64,000 bases of DNA from Streptomyces sp. NRRL B-24484. GTDB lineage: Bacteria; Actinomycetota; Actinomycetes; Streptomycetales; Streptomycetaceae. Positions 16,015 to 24,185 of this stretch are shown here, one piece after another (position 1 is the stretch's first letter; each line of letters starts with the position of its first letter). The stretch spans positions 1 to 64,000 of the forward strand of contig NZ_JOAI01000004.1 of assembly GCF_000717715.1 (NCBI RefSeq), given 5' to 3'. A program made the position numbers and the translations under genes. The notes under the pieces were generated by a model. The model saw nothing but the letters and a program-made list of their open reading frames with translations. It had not been told where the DNA came from and made no database searches.

Positions 16015-17019
16015 GTCGATGGGCCAGGGGTCGATGGGGACGTAGCCGTGCGCCCGGCCGTCCTGGGTGAGCAGCCGGCCGACCAGTTTGACGGTGCGCA
16101 GGGTCACCAGCCGGTCGCGGACCCGCAGCCGGTCGAAGCGCCTGGCCAGCTCCTCCTCCAGCCGCCGCAGTTCCGGCAGCCGGCGGACCATCAGGTAGAG
16201 CGCGAGGTTGGCCCGGCCGACGGTCACCGCGCACATCCGGGCCTGCGGCAGGCCGGCCAGCCACCCGGCGGCCTCCTCCAGCCGGCCGGGCGGCACCTCC
16301 AGCCAGAGCAGCACGGCGAGCGGGTTGCCGGTGACCCGCGGCGAGGCGTCGCAGCGCAGCACCAGCCGTCCGGAGTCCCGGAGTTCGGCGAGCCGGCGGC
16401 GGACGGTGGTGGCGGGCAGGCCGGTCCGTTCGGCGAGTTCGGCGTAGGGCATCCGGCCGTCGCCGCCGAGGGCCTGCATCAGGGCGAGGTCCTCCTCGAT
16501 CTGCCGGCCGGCGCGGGGGCTGCGGTGCTCGCCCGGCGGTTCGGCGATCGCGCGGCGCTGTTCGGCGTCGAGGGCGCCGCCGCTCCACCGGCTGCCCTCG
16601 CGGACGGTCCGTTCGACCAGGGCCGTCCGGGTGCGCCCGATCCCGGGCACGGCGCAGATCTGTTCCAGCAGGTGGCCGGCGAGCGCGGCCGGGTCGGCGG
16701 CGCCGACGGTGAGCAGCAGGTTGGCGCTGCCGGTGACGACCTCGATCGAGGCGATCTGCGGGTGTCCGGACAGGGCCCGGGCGACCTCGGCGACCCGGCC
16801 GGAGCCGCACTCGACCTCGACCAGCGCGGTGAGGCCGCGGCCGATCCGGTCCGCGGAGGGGTAGCAGGTGACCCAGGCGTCGCCGTCCGCCTCCAGCCTG
16901 GCCCAGCGCCGGGAGAGGGTCGCCGGGTCGACGCCGAGCGGTCCCGCCAGCCGGGACCAGGGGGCCCGCGGGTCCACCCTGAGCGCGTCCACCAGGGCCA
17001 GGTCCAGCTCGTCGATCAT
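15985..17019 (-). CDS. Lrp/AsnC-family regulator with two tandem modules
   Basis: A 344-residue protein made of two Lrp-like modules in tandem, each with an HTH and a ligand-binding RAM-like domain. The first HTH (SRLAGPLGVDPATLSRRWARL) is near residue 20. The second (YAELAERTGLPATTVRRRLAEL) is near residues 195-220. Classic Lrp proteins have one module of about 150 residues, so this is a duplicated form known in actinobacteria. It is divergent from an MFS transporter and probably controls it in response to an amino acid. The C-terminus carries a repeated PIDPWPIDPWP motif. Confidence 0.88.
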   Translation of the reverse strand: MIDELDLALVDALRVDPRAPWSRLAGPLGVDPATLSRRWARLEADGDAWVTCYPSADRIGRGLTALVEVECGSGRVAEVARALSGHPQIASIEVVTGSANLLLTVGAADPAALAGHLLEQICAVPGIGRTRTALVERTVREGSRWSGGALDAEQRRAIAEPPGEHRSPRAGRQIEEDLALMQALGGDGRMPYAELAERTGLPATTVRRRLAELRDSGRLVLRCDASPRVTGNPLAVLLWLEVPPGRLEEAAGWLAGLPQARMCAVTVGRANLALYLMVRRLPELRRLEEELARRFDRLRVRDRLVTLRTVKLVGRLLTQDGRAHGYVPIDPWPIDPWPAGPPAE

Positions 17020-17139
17020 GGCCGATCCTTGCGCGGAGAGGGCCGCAGGTGCGAAATCGTGCGGCTCGGGCTCGTGAACCCCCAGGTTAGCCATCCTTAC
17101 GGCCACCCCCGCCGCCCCTCCGCCCCCACGGATGTGCCC

Positions 17140-18540
17140 ATGACCGAGACCGTCCCCCTTGCGGTCGCCCCCGTCCGGACGGCCGTCCGGGCGGCCGTCC
17201 CGCTGCTCGTCCTGGTGGAGTTCGCCAGCGGTGTGCTGCAGGGCGGATTCCCGATCCTGCTGCCGCGCCTCGGCGAGCAACTGCACCTCGACGCCGGCGA
17301 CCTGAGCCTCGCGCTCGGCGTGGAGTTCCTGGTGTCCGGCGTCGCCGTGCCGCTCACCTCCCGGCTGGGCGACCTGCACGGCCACCGGCTGCTGCTGCGC
17401 GTCACCGTGCTGCTGACCCTGCTCGGCGCCGTCTGCACGGCGCTCGCCCCGGACCTGCCGCTGCTGCTGCTCGGCCGCGCCCTGTCCGGGTTCCTGGCCT
17501 GCTGGCTGCCGCTGGAGTTCGCGATCCTGCGGGACGGTCTCGGCGAGGAGCGCGGCGGCCGGGCGGTCGGCCCGCTGGTCGGTTCGCTGACCGTCGGCTC
17601 GACCCTCGGCGCGCTCGCCGTCGGCGGCCTGGGGACGAGCGAGGCCGCCACCCGGCCGCTGCTGTGGTTCCTCGCGGTGCTGCCGCTGCTGGCGCTGCCG
17701 GTGGTGTGGTGGCTCGTCCCGGACTCGCGGACCCGGGCGCACGGCCGGATCGACTGGCCCGGTGCGGCGCTGCTGTCGCTCGGCCTGACCCTGCTGCTGG
17801 CGGGTCTCGGCGGCAGCGCCGTGCTGCCGGGCGCCGCGGCCGCACTGCTGCTGGTGCTCGGGCCGGTGCTGCTGGCGCTGTTCGTCCGGCACGAACTGCG
17901 CACCGACCGGCCGATGGTGGATGTCCGGCTGCTGTCCCGCCGCGCCACCGCACCGGTGTTCGCGCTGAGCTTCCTGCTGGGCTGCGCCCTGTACGGCGCG
18001 CAGGGCCCGACCCTGGCCTTCGAGGCGGCGGACCCGGCGGAGACCGGTTACGGCCTCGGTGCGGTGCCGCTGCAACTGGGTCTGCTGTACCTGCCGCAGA
18101 CCGTGGCCGCCATGGCCGGCGCGATCGTCGCGGACCGGCTGGCCCGCCGTCACGGCGCGGCCGGCGTCCTCGCGGTCGGCTTCGGACTGTGCGCGGCCGG
18201 CTACGCGGCGATCGCGGCCGGACACCACGCCTTCTGGCAGTTCGCCGTCCCGGGCGCGGTCTGCGGCTTCGGCGCAGGGCTGGGTTTGAGCCTGCTGCCG
18301 GGCCTGCTGATGCGGCGTCTCCCCCGCGACCAGACGGGGATCGGCACCGGCGTCTACAACACCCTGAAGTCGCTGGCGGGCGCTGCCGCGGGCGCGGGGG
18401 CGGCTGCCGTGCTGGACCACCTGCTGCTGCACCCGGGCGTGCCGGAGGAGGGCGCCTACACGGCGGTCTGGACGGTCTGCGCGCTGGCCTGCGCGCTCGG
18501 CACCCCGATCGCGCTGGCCCTGCGCCCGCGGGACCGGTAG
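17140..18540 (+). CDS. MFS transporter, drug/metabolite exporter type
   Basis: A 466-residue membrane protein of about 13-14 segments. It shows MFS motif A in the helix 2-3 loop (SRLGDLHGHRLLLR) and a long hydrophobic run typical of DHA2-like exporters. An in-frame GTG at 17134 is an alternative start. It is divergent from the double-module Lrp regulator, which probably controls it, and Lrp-MFS pairs often handle amino acid or antibiotic export. The substrate is unknown. Confidence 0.87.
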   Translation: MTETVPLAVAPVRTAVRAAVPLLVLVEFASGVLQGGFPILLPRLGEQLHLDAGDLSLALGVEFLVSGVAVPLTSRLGDLHGHRLLLRVTVLLTLLGAVCTALAPDLPLLLLGRALSGFLACWLPLEFAILRDGLGEERGGRAVGPLVGSLTVGSTLGALAVGGLGTSEAATRPLLWFLAVLPLLALPVVWWLVPDSRTRAHGRIDWPGAALLSLGLTLLLAGLGGSAVLPGAAAALLLVLGPVLLALFVRHELRTDRPMVDVRLLSRRATAPVFALSFLLGCALYGAQGPTLAFEAADPAETGYGLGAVPLQLGLLYLPQTVAAMAGAIVADRLARRHGAAGVLAVGFGLCAAGYAAIAAGHHAFWQFAVPGAVCGFGAGLGLSLLPGLLMRRLPRDQTGIGTGVYNTLKSLAGAAAGAGAAAVLDHLLLHPGVPEEGAYTAVWTVCALACALGTPIALALRPRDR

Positions 18541-18581
18541 CACCGGGCGTGCGAGTCCACGCGTCCTGGTGTCCGCTGCGG

Positions 18582-19076
18582 TCAGGCCGGGCGGCAGTAG
18601 CGGCGGACGAGTTCCTCGTGGCCGGGGAAGCGCCGCAGCAGGTCGTCGACCCGGCCGAGCGTCATGTCGGCGTAGTCGAAGCCGGGCACCACGGCCTCGC
18701 TGATCAGGCCGTGGTCCCCGGACTCGAGGTGCGAGGCCTTCCAGACGCCGCCCGGGACGGCGAGCGTCAGGAGTTCGCCGCGGCCCGGGTCCTGGCCGAG
18801 GACGGCGCGCCCGTACCGGCCGTCCGGGTGGAGCAGGTGGTAGGTGATCGGCTCGCCGTGGTGGTGGAAGTGCAGGATGTCCGACCGGTTGAGGTGCCAG
18901 TGCCCGATCGGCGACCAGTGGGTCAGCAGGTAGTGGATGGCGGTCACGGCGAACCGGTCGCCGGACGGCGTCGGCACCGCGGGCCGGTGGTCCGCCTGGT
19001 AGGTGCGGCGGAAGTAGCCGCCCTCCACGTGCGGCTCCAGGCCCAGCGAGTCGATCCACTCCTGCGCCGTCGGCAT
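18582..19076 (-). CDS. Cupin_5 (DUF985) family protein
   Basis: A 164-residue single-domain cupin. It starts MPTAQEWIDSLGLEPHVEGG and carries GHWHLNRSDILHFHHHGEP and ISEAVVPGFDYAD, all matching the DUF985/cupin_5 family of unknown catalytic role. Histidines in the barrel may bind metal. A start at 19115 would overlap the preceding gene by four bases. I prefer 19076 because family members begin here and GGGAG lies upstream. It is second in a two-cupin unit. Confidence 0.85.
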   Translation of the reverse strand: MPTAQEWIDSLGLEPHVEGGYFRRTYQADHRPAVPTPSGDRFAVTAIHYLLTHWSPIGHWHLNRSDILHFHHHGEPITYHLLHPDGRYGRAVLGQDPGRGELLTLAVPGGVWKASHLESGDHGLISEAVVPGFDYADMTLGRVDDLLRRFPGHEELVRRYCRPA

Positions 19077-19111
19077 GGCGTCACTCTCCCTCGTCCGGGT
19101 CGGTGGCCGGG

Positions 19112-19489
19112 TCATCCCTCGGGCACCTCGACGATGACCAGTGTGCCGTGGCTGCCGGGCCGGACGGCGTGCCGCGCGCCGGCGGGCACCCAGGCGAGAC
19201 CGCCCGGGCCGACGGTGGACTCGGCGCCGTCCACGACGAGTTCGAGCCGGCCGTCGAGGACCAGCAGGGCCTCGGCGGTGGGGTGGTGCTCGGTGTCGAG
19301 CGTTCGCCCGTCCATCCGGAGGACCTTCACCGCGGCGCCGCCGACCTGGCCGAGCAGGCGGGAGCTCCAGGCGGCGGGCAGCGCCGCGGCGACCGCGGCC
19401 AGGTCGACGGGCACCGGGGCACCGGTGGTGGAGCCGGCGGCCGGGTCAGCAGCGGACGGAGTGACGGCGGTCGGGTCGGCAGGGGTCAC
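19112..19489 (-). CDS. Cupin domain protein
   Basis: A 125-residue protein with a small C-terminal cupin barrel. TEHHPTAEALLVLDGRLELV and GGLAWVPAGARHAVRPG are the two cupin motifs. The N-terminal 40 residues are alanine-rich and probably disordered. A strong GAGGAGG six bases upstream fixes the GTG at 19489 instead of a start at 19510. It is paired with the DUF985 cupin gene downstream. Substrate and reaction are unknown. Confidence 0.83.
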   Translation of the reverse strand: MTPADPTAVTPSAADPAAGSTTGAPVPVDLAAVAAALPAAWSSRLLGQVGGAAVKVLRMDGRTLDTEHHPTAEALLVLDGRLELVVDGAESTVGPGGLAWVPAGARHAVRPGSHGTLVIVEVPEG

Positions 19490-19620
19490 GGCAGGCCTCC
19501 TCGGCGGCACGCCCCGCTGCGGGGGCGTCCGATCGGTGGTTTCGGGATTGCCTGGAACCTATCCGCACCGGAGGGCCGGTTGGTCGACCGTTCGGTAAAA
19601 CTTGGCGGGCCGACGGCCGG

Positions 19621-19836
19621 TCAGGGCCCCGCGGCTCCGGCCGCGGTGTCGAGGTCGGCCACGGTCTCGGCGAGCCAGGCGCGTTCGGCCGCGCCGGAGG
19701 CCCGCGCGACCAGGAGCATGCCGCGCCGGAAGGGGTTCGGTTCGTTCTCGGCGGTCACCGGCTCGCCGTCCCCGTCGTAGAAGAAGCTGCTCGGCTCCTG
19801 GAGGAAGGCGAGGCGTCGGCGCAGGACGGCGGCCCG
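19621..19836 (-). pseudogene. Possible remnant of a regulator C-terminus (PadR-like)
   Basis: Only about 70 residues read like a real protein: RRRLAFLQEPSSFFYDGDGE, PNPFRRGMLLVARASGAAER, AWLAETVADLDT. This resembles the helical C-terminal region that follows the winged helix in PadR regulators. Upstream in the same frame the sequence turns into low-complexity arginine/proline translation with no HTH and no convincing start. I read it as a 5'-truncated remnant. A short intact orphan protein is possible. Confidence 0.35.
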
Positions 19837-20106
19837 GTCGGCCCGGTCGGCATCCGGGGCGTCTGGGCCGCACCGGCCCTCGCCGCGCTCGTCCGACTCG
19901 CCCTGATGCACCTGCTGCCCGGCACCCCGTCCCGACCCGGCCGTCCGGCAGCCGACCGCACGACCCCGTCCCGCACCACAGCCCGCCGGGCGCCTGCACG
20001 CTGAACCCCGGTCCACCGCCGCACCGCCGACGACGGGCCCGCACCCGGCACCGACCCGGCGTTCCCGTACGCACGAGCAGCTCGCAGCGGCGAGGCCGAC
20101 GGGACG
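19837..20106. other. Non-coding stretch beside the truncated gene
   Basis: No gene supported here. Six-frame translation gives low-complexity arginine/proline/alanine strings. One plus-strand frame has a short hydrophobic run (ALAALVRLALMHLLPG) ending at a TGA near 20003. It has no start or ribosome site and is most likely decayed or chance sequence. Confidence 0.4.
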
Positions 20107-20868
20107 TCAGTCCGCGACGGCGCCGCAGGTGATGTTGACCGAGGCGGCCGTGATGCTGGCGGCCCCGTCCGAGGCGAGGAAGGCGGCGACCCGGCCGACG
20201 TCCGCCAGTCCGGCGGCGCGGCCGAGCATGGTCTTGCCGACGATCATCTCGGTGATCGCGTCGCGGGCCGGTTCCGAGGCCGGGACGGTCTCCGGGATGC
20301 CGCCGGTGTGCAGGGTCACCACGCGGATGCCGTGCGGGCCGAGTTCGGCGGCGAGCTGCCGGCGCAGGGTGCCGGTCGCCTCCAGGGCCACCTGGAAGCC
20401 GCCGATGAAGTAGTTGCGGATCGGGTCGCGCCCGCCGTCGCCGCCGAAGTTGAGGATCACGCCGGAGCCCTGCGGGACCATGTGCCGGGCGGCGGCCCGG
20501 GCGGTCAGGAACATCGACCGGACGGCGTTCACCACCGGCCGTTCGAAGTCCGCCAGCGTCATCCCGGCGAGCGGGGTGCCGTGCACGTCGCCGTACGAGA
20601 TCAGGTCGAAGGAGATGTCGATGCTTCCGAACCGCTCCGCGACCGCGTCGGCGTGCCGGTCTACGGCCTCCTCGTCGAGTGCGTCGACCACGGCGGTCTC
20701 GGCGGCGCCTCCCGTGGCGCGGATCCGCGCGGCCACCCGGTCGAGGCTCTCCTGCGTCCGGCCGGCCAGGTGCACCCGGGCGCCCTCCTCGGCGAACGCC
20801 CGCGCCACGGCACCGCCGATCGCACCGCCGCCGCCGTAGATCACGGCGTTCCTGTTCTCCAGCAGCAC
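20107..20868 (-). CDS. SDR-family protein lacking the catalytic lysine
   Basis: A 253-residue Rossmann-fold protein of the short-chain dehydrogenase/reductase superfamily. It has the cofactor loop GGGGAIGG at residues 12-19 and a SYGDVHG segment in place of the usual NNAG. The active-site Tyr is at about 153 (NYFIGGFQ), but the residue four later, normally Lys, is Gly, and the FabI-type spacing also lacks Lys. The fold is intact, so it may bind NAD(P) with altered chemistry. AGGAGG six bases upstream fixes the GTG at 20868. Confidence 0.82.
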   Translation of the reverse strand: MLLENRNAVIYGGGGAIGGAVARAFAEEGARVHLAGRTQESLDRVAARIRATGGAAETAVVDALDEEAVDRHADAVAERFGSIDISFDLISYGDVHGTPLAGMTLADFERPVVNAVRSMFLTARAAARHMVPQGSGVILNFGGDGGRDPIRNYFIGGFQVALEATGTLRRQLAAELGPHGIRVVTLHTGGIPETVPASEPARDAITEMIVGKTMLGRAAGLADVGRVAAFLASDGAASITAASVNITCGAVAD

Positions 20869-20976
20869 CCGCGTCCTCCTCCTGGCCGTCCCCTCCAGGG
20901 AACCGGCCCGGCGGCGGCCCGCCCGGCATCCCGCCGCGGCGCGTCCGGGTGAACCGGCTGCGCCGCGTCCGCTTGT

Positions 20977-21002
20977 GCTAGCCACCGGTACCGGGTGATA
21001 GC
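20977..21002. promoter_or_regulatory. Candidate antitoxin operator and promoter
   Basis: A 26-bp imperfect palindrome (GCTA arms at 20977-20980 and 20999-21002, with CACCGG/GGGTG inside) lies 14-40 bases upstream of the RHH antitoxin start. A TAGCTATGC-like -10 overlaps its right edge. The spacing fits autoregulation by the antitoxin. Confidence 0.5.
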
Positions 21003-21015
21003 TATGCTGTCGGGC

Positions 21016-21306
21016 ATGGTGAAGCAGACCAACATCAGGCTGGACGACGAGATCCGGGCGGCCGCGGAGGAGCGGGCCAAGCGCCGCGGGCTGAGCCTGC
21101 AGGGCTACGTCGCCGATCTGATCGAGCAGGACGTCAACGAGTCCCGGGCGGCCTTCCTGGCCGGGGCGCAGGCCTTCCTGGCCGCGTACGCCGACGCCTT
21201 CGAGGAGGAGTTCGGCGAGGACCGCTACCCCGGCGAGTCCGCCCGAACCGCACGCGGCCCGCACGAGGCGCACGGCCCGCACGACGCACCCGGGTACGCC
21301 GCGTGA
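21016..21306 (+). CDS. Ribbon-helix-helix antitoxin-like protein
   Basis: A 96-residue protein. Residues 1-40 (MVKQTNIRLDDEIRAAAEER, RRGLSLQGYVADLI) form a MetJ/Arc-type ribbon-helix-helix that would bind DNA as a dimer. The rest is acidic and helical, ending in a His/Pro-rich tail, the part that usually wraps a toxin. Its stop overlaps the next gene start by four bases, as in many toxin-antitoxin pairs. An upstream palindrome is the likely autoregulatory site. Confidence 0.85.
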   Translation: MVKQTNIRLDDEIRAAAEERAKRRGLSLQGYVADLIEQDVNESRAAFLAGAQAFLAAYADAFEEEFGEDRYPGESARTARGPHEAHGPHDAPGYAA

Positions 21307-21668
21307 ACCTCAGGGTCGACCTCGCCTGGATCCTCGCGCTGGCCCAGGAGATCCCCGGCGACCCGCAGGTCGTGGACTACGGCGTGCCGATCGCCGCGGA
21401 GGCACGGCACCGCGCCGAGGTCCTCGCCCACGAGGTCTACCCGGAGCCGCACCACAAGGCCGCCGCGCTGCTCTGCGAACTCGCGCGCAACCCCTGCCTG
21501 GAGGTGCGCAACCTGCTGTACGCGGCCACCGTCACCGCGGGCTACCTGGCGGCGTGCAACCTGCCGGTGAGGCCCGGGCTCGACACCGTGCTGCCGCTCG
21601 CGCGGGCGGCCCGCGAGGGGCTCCCCGTCCGCGAGGTCGCCGCGCGGCTCAGGACCTGGACGACCTGA
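21303..21668 (+). CDS. Fic/Doc-like toxin component, motif degenerate
   Basis: A 121-residue helical protein of the type annotated in streptomycetes as the toxin partner of RHH antitoxins (Doc/Fic-like). The layout VVDYGVPIAAEARHRAEVLA, then PEPHHKAAALLCELARNPCL matches Doc. The Fic catalytic signature HxFx(D/E)GNxR is absent, and NPCLEVRNLLYA stands in its place. AMP-transfer or kinase activity is therefore doubtful. The ATGA overlap with the antitoxin gene indicates coupled translation. Confidence 0.75.
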   Translation: MNLRVDLAWILALAQEIPGDPQVVDYGVPIAAEARHRAEVLAHEVYPEPHHKAAALLCELARNPCLEVRNLLYAATVTAGYLAACNLPVRPGLDTVLPLARAAREGLPVREVAARLRTWTT

Positions 21669-21679
21669 CCGGTCGACGG

Positions 21680-21720
21680 GCCGCCCGCCGGACCTCGCGG
21701 GTGCGGGTCCGGCGGGCGGC
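21680..21720. terminator. Bidirectional terminator
   Basis: A perfect 15-bp inverted repeat (21680-21694 with 21706-21720, 11-base loop) lies between the convergent Doc-like and SRPBCC genes. Confidence 0.82.
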
Positions 21721-21765
21721 GGCCGCGGCACGGCCGTGTGCGGCTCGGCGCGGCCGCGGCGCGGC

Positions 21766-22206
21766 TCAGTGCCAGTTGCTGATCTGGACGTCGCGCGGGG
21801 CGGGCTCGCCCTTGCCGGTCTCGACGAGCCTCTTCAGGCTCAGCAGGTAGCTCGCCCACTTGGTGCTGCAGTGGTACATGAACTCGACCGGCTCCCGCCA
21901 ACCCTGGTGCCGGAACAGGACGATGGTGTAGTCGTCCTCCTGCTTGAGCTCGAAGCGGACCTGGGTGCCGAGCCACTCCTCGGGCCCGTCGACGACCTCC
22001 CAGACCACCCGCTCGGCGGGCTTCGCCTCCAGCACCTTCATGTCGAAGCCGCCGGGCAGGAAGCGGAACCGGACGACTCCGCCGACCTCGCTGTCGCCGC
22101 TGGTGTCCTCCGTCCACCAGCTCGCCAGCCCGTCGACCGTGGTGAGGGCCGTGTAGACGGCCTCGGGCGAGGACGTGACGCCGATCCTGTGCAGGATGTC
22201 GAGCAT
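21766..22206 (-). CDS. SRPBCC (AHSA1-like) family protein
   Basis: A 146-residue START/Bet v1-like protein of the AHSA1 group. It has SSPEAVYTALTTVDGLASWW near the start, GGVVRFRFLPGGFDM in the middle and FMYHCSTKWASYLLSLKRLV at the end. The hydrophobic cavity could bind a small ligand, but the function is unknown. It is the last gene of a three-gene unit with an ArsR-type regulator and another SRPBCC protein. Confidence 0.87.
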   Translation of the reverse strand: MLDILHRIGVTSSPEAVYTALTTVDGLASWWTEDTSGDSEVGGVVRFRFLPGGFDMKVLEAKPAERVVWEVVDGPEEWLGTQVRFELKQEDDYTIVLFRHQGWREPVEFMYHCSTKWASYLLSLKRLVETGKGEPAPRDVQISNWH

Positions 22207-22296
22207 GTCGACACCTCTCTTCGGTGCGGGCGCCCGGTGTCCGGGCGCGTTCGGTCCGCGCCGCCGCGGTCGGGCGGCGCCTGTGGGGCGAGGGGG

Positions 22297-22635
22297 TCAG
22301 CCCTCCTGGCTGCGGTGGATGGCCTCGGCGATCCGCTTGATCCGGCCGAGCCGGGCGTCCCAGGCGGCCCCGACCGAGGACAGCTGGGCGACCGCGCGGG
22401 CGAGTTGGGCCTCGTCCACCTCGTAGCGGCGTTCCCGCCCGGACGGGGTGGCGTGGACCAGTCCGACCCGGTCGAGCACGCCGAGGTGCTTGGCGACGGC
22501 CTGCCGGGTGACGGGCAGACTGCTGCTCAGCGTGGTCGCCGTGCCGCCGCCCTCGGCGAGCAGCAGGTCGAGCATGCGCCGGCGTATCGGGTCGCCGACC
22601 GCCGACCAGAGCTCGTCGTCGATGACGGCGTTCAC
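22297..22635 (-). CDS. ArsR-family regulator of an SRPBCC operon
   Basis: A 112-residue winged-helix protein with AVGDPIRRRMLDLLLAEGGG, LPVTRQAVAKHLGVLDRVGL and the wing PSGRERRYEVDEAQL. It has no cysteine-based metal site, so it belongs to the ArsR group usually linked to AHSA1 proteins. Its GTG overlaps the stop of the upstream SRPBCC gene (GTGA). Twin palindromes upstream of the operon are the probable operators, which implies autoregulation. Confidence 0.88.
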   Translation of the reverse strand: MNAVIDDELWSAVGDPIRRRMLDLLLAEGGGTATTLSSSLPVTRQAVAKHLGVLDRVGLVHATPSGRERRYEVDEAQLARAVAQLSSVGAAWDARLGRIKRIAEAIHRSQEG

Positions 22636-23099
22636 GGCGCGGCCACCAGCCGGTCGAGGTAGCCGACCAGACGGGGCAGGAAGTGGTTCCAGCCGCTCTC
22701 GTGGTCGCGGTAGGCGTCCTCCAGCACGGCCGCCTCCCAGCCCCGCTCCCGGAAGCCCGCCTCGCTGAAGCGCAGCAGCGTGCCCGTCCCGGAGGGCACC
22801 AGGTCGAAGGTGACCAGCAGGGAGTTGCCCGGCCCGGGGGCCTCGGGCCCGTCGTACACCCAGCGGAAGGAGAACCGCCGGGGCGGGTCGGCCTCCACCA
22901 CGGTGAGCGGCTCGACCTTGGCGTCCGGCGAGGAAGCGTCCCCGAAGGTGATGACGCCCGTCCCACCGGGCACCGGCTTCAGCTCGGCCTCGTCCGGCCA
23001 CCACTCCCGCAGGTGCTCCGGGGTGCTGATGACCTCGTAGACCACCTCGGGCGGGGCGTCCACCTGGATCTCCCGCTCGATGCTGCCGTACTCCTCCAT
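22632..23099 (-). CDS. SRPBCC (AHSA1-like) family protein, first gene of operon
   Basis: A 155-residue AHSA1-type protein (REIQVDAPPEVVYEVISTPE, HLREWWPDEAEL, then VTFDLVPSGTGTLLRFSEAG). This group binds hydrophobic ligands or acts as a co-chaperone-like domain, and the role here is unknown. It begins the leftward SRPBCC-ArsR-SRPBCC operon, whose promoter contains two matching palindromes. The stop overlaps the GTG of the regulator. Confidence 0.88.
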   Translation of the reverse strand: MEEYGSIEREIQVDAPPEVVYEVISTPEHLREWWPDEAELKPVPGGTGVITFGDASSPDAKVEPLTVVEADPPRRFSFRWVYDGPEAPGPGNSLLVTFDLVPSGTGTLLRFSEAGFRERGWEAAVLEDAYRDHESGWNHFLPRLVGYLDRLVAAP

Positions 23100-23117
23100 G
23101 CCGCCGCTCCTTCATTC

Positions 23118-23132
23118 GCAACCTTTGGTTGC
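23118..23132. promoter_or_regulatory. Operator palindrome 1 (GCAACC-N3-GGTTGC)
   Basis: A perfect 6-bp inverted repeat, GCAACCTTTGGTTGC, lies 19 bases upstream of the SRPBCC operon start. An almost identical copy is at 23163-23177. The pair is the likely binding site of the ArsR-type regulator. Confidence 0.85.
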
Positions 23133-23162
23133 AGGTAACCCTACGACGCCCCGGGCGAATGC

Positions 23163-23177
23163 GCAACCATTGGTTGC
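23163..23177. promoter_or_regulatory. Operator palindrome 2 (GCAACC-N3-GGTTGC)
   Basis: The second copy, GCAACCATTGGTTGC, is centred 45 bp from the first. Both differ only in the 3-bp spacer, strong evidence for a real protein site. At 45 bp (about four helical turns) two dimers would lie on the same face. Confidence 0.85.
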
Positions 23178-23269
23178 TCAATTCGGGTGCCGGGGGGCGA
23201 CGTGGCGGCGGCGCCCGGACATCGGGCGCCGGGCGCCGGGCGTTCAGAAGTCGGGTCTAGGTTTGGCCC

Positions 23270-24025
23270 GTGAACCACAGCAGCTCCACGGCCTGGGCAG
23301 ACTGCGAGCCCGACGTGCCGCCCTACCGCGTCGTCCTGGCGGAGACCGACTGGGGCTCCCTCCCGACGGCTTTCGGGAACGGTGAGTGCCTTCCCGAAGT
23401 CCTGGCACGGTTGCTGGAACCCGATCCCAAGGTGCAGGTCACCGCTCTGTCCGAACTGAGGGAGCTGGTCGGCCACCAGAACAGCACCTACGAGGCCACC
23501 GCCCCCGTCGCCGTGTTCGTCGCCGGCATCCTCGCCCACCCGGCGGCCATGACCCTCCGGCCGTACCGCAACGTCCCCGTCCGCGCGACACTGCTGAACT
23601 GGTTGGCTTCCACGGCCTACGACGCCTCCGACGAGATCGTCGACCGCACCGAGCAGTACGTCCCCGGCTTCCTCGCCCACCTCACCCACGACGGCCCGGT
23701 GGCGGCCTTCCGGGACCTGCGCCCGAAGCTCTACCGAGCCGTCGCACCCTTCCTGCAGGACGGTCACGAGGACGTGCGCGAAGCCGCCGGGCTCACCGCA
23801 CTCATCCTCGCCGAACACCCCGCGCTTGCCCGTCACCGCGATCACCTCGCCGTGCACGCGCGCCGCATCCTGGACACCAGCAGCAACGACTCCAACCGGC
23901 GCGTTGCCCGGAAGGCCCTCGAAGCATGGGGCCACGACGTCACCGACATCGGGCCTTTCCAGGAGGAGCCCTGGGACTGCGGGCCACACAGCGATGGCCG
24001 CGGCGATCTCGAACCTCCCTTCTGA
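23270..24025 (+). CDS. HEAT-repeat-like hypothetical protein
   Basis: A 251-residue soluble helical protein that looks like irregular HEAT repeats. PKVQVTALSELRELVGHQNS and HEDVREAAGLTALILAEHPA are repeat-like units with the xxVRxxAxxAL pattern. Such scaffolds usually mediate protein contacts. The GTG at 23270 starts the coding bias. It is divergent from the SRPBCC operon, with the palindromes between them about 95-150 bases from its start. No partner or catalytic residue is visible. Confidence 0.75.
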   Translation: MNHSSSTAWADCEPDVPPYRVVLAETDWGSLPTAFGNGECLPEVLARLLEPDPKVQVTALSELRELVGHQNSTYEATAPVAVFVAGILAHPAAMTLRPYRNVPVRATLLNWLASTAYDASDEIVDRTEQYVPGFLAHLTHDGPVAAFRDLRPKLYRAVAPFLQDGHEDVREAAGLTALILAEHPALARHRDHLAVHARRILDTSSNDSNRRVARKALEAWGHDVTDIGPFQEEPWDCGPHSDGRGDLEPPF

Positions 24026-24185
24026 CCTTCTGACTGATGGGTGAACGGCCCACCAGTGTGGCTGGTCACGTGGACGTTCGCGTGGCTGAGGCGCTCACGC
24101 CGCCTCGCCCGCGACGACGGGCGCCGCACCGGTACATCGGAGGCGCGGACCGATGGACTCGGAGGAGCCAACGGCTTCTCAGGCC

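Noticed and set aside
17085..17105. Iron-box-like sequence between the Lrp and MFS genes
   Set aside because: Only about 11 of 19 positions match the consensus.
19860..20003. Plus-strand hydrophobic frame ending at a TGA
   Set aside because: No start and low complexity. Probably the opposite reading of decayed sequence.
24026..24185. Region after the HEAT-like gene as a small RNA or gene
   Set aside because: No start, ribosome site or strong hairpin found.
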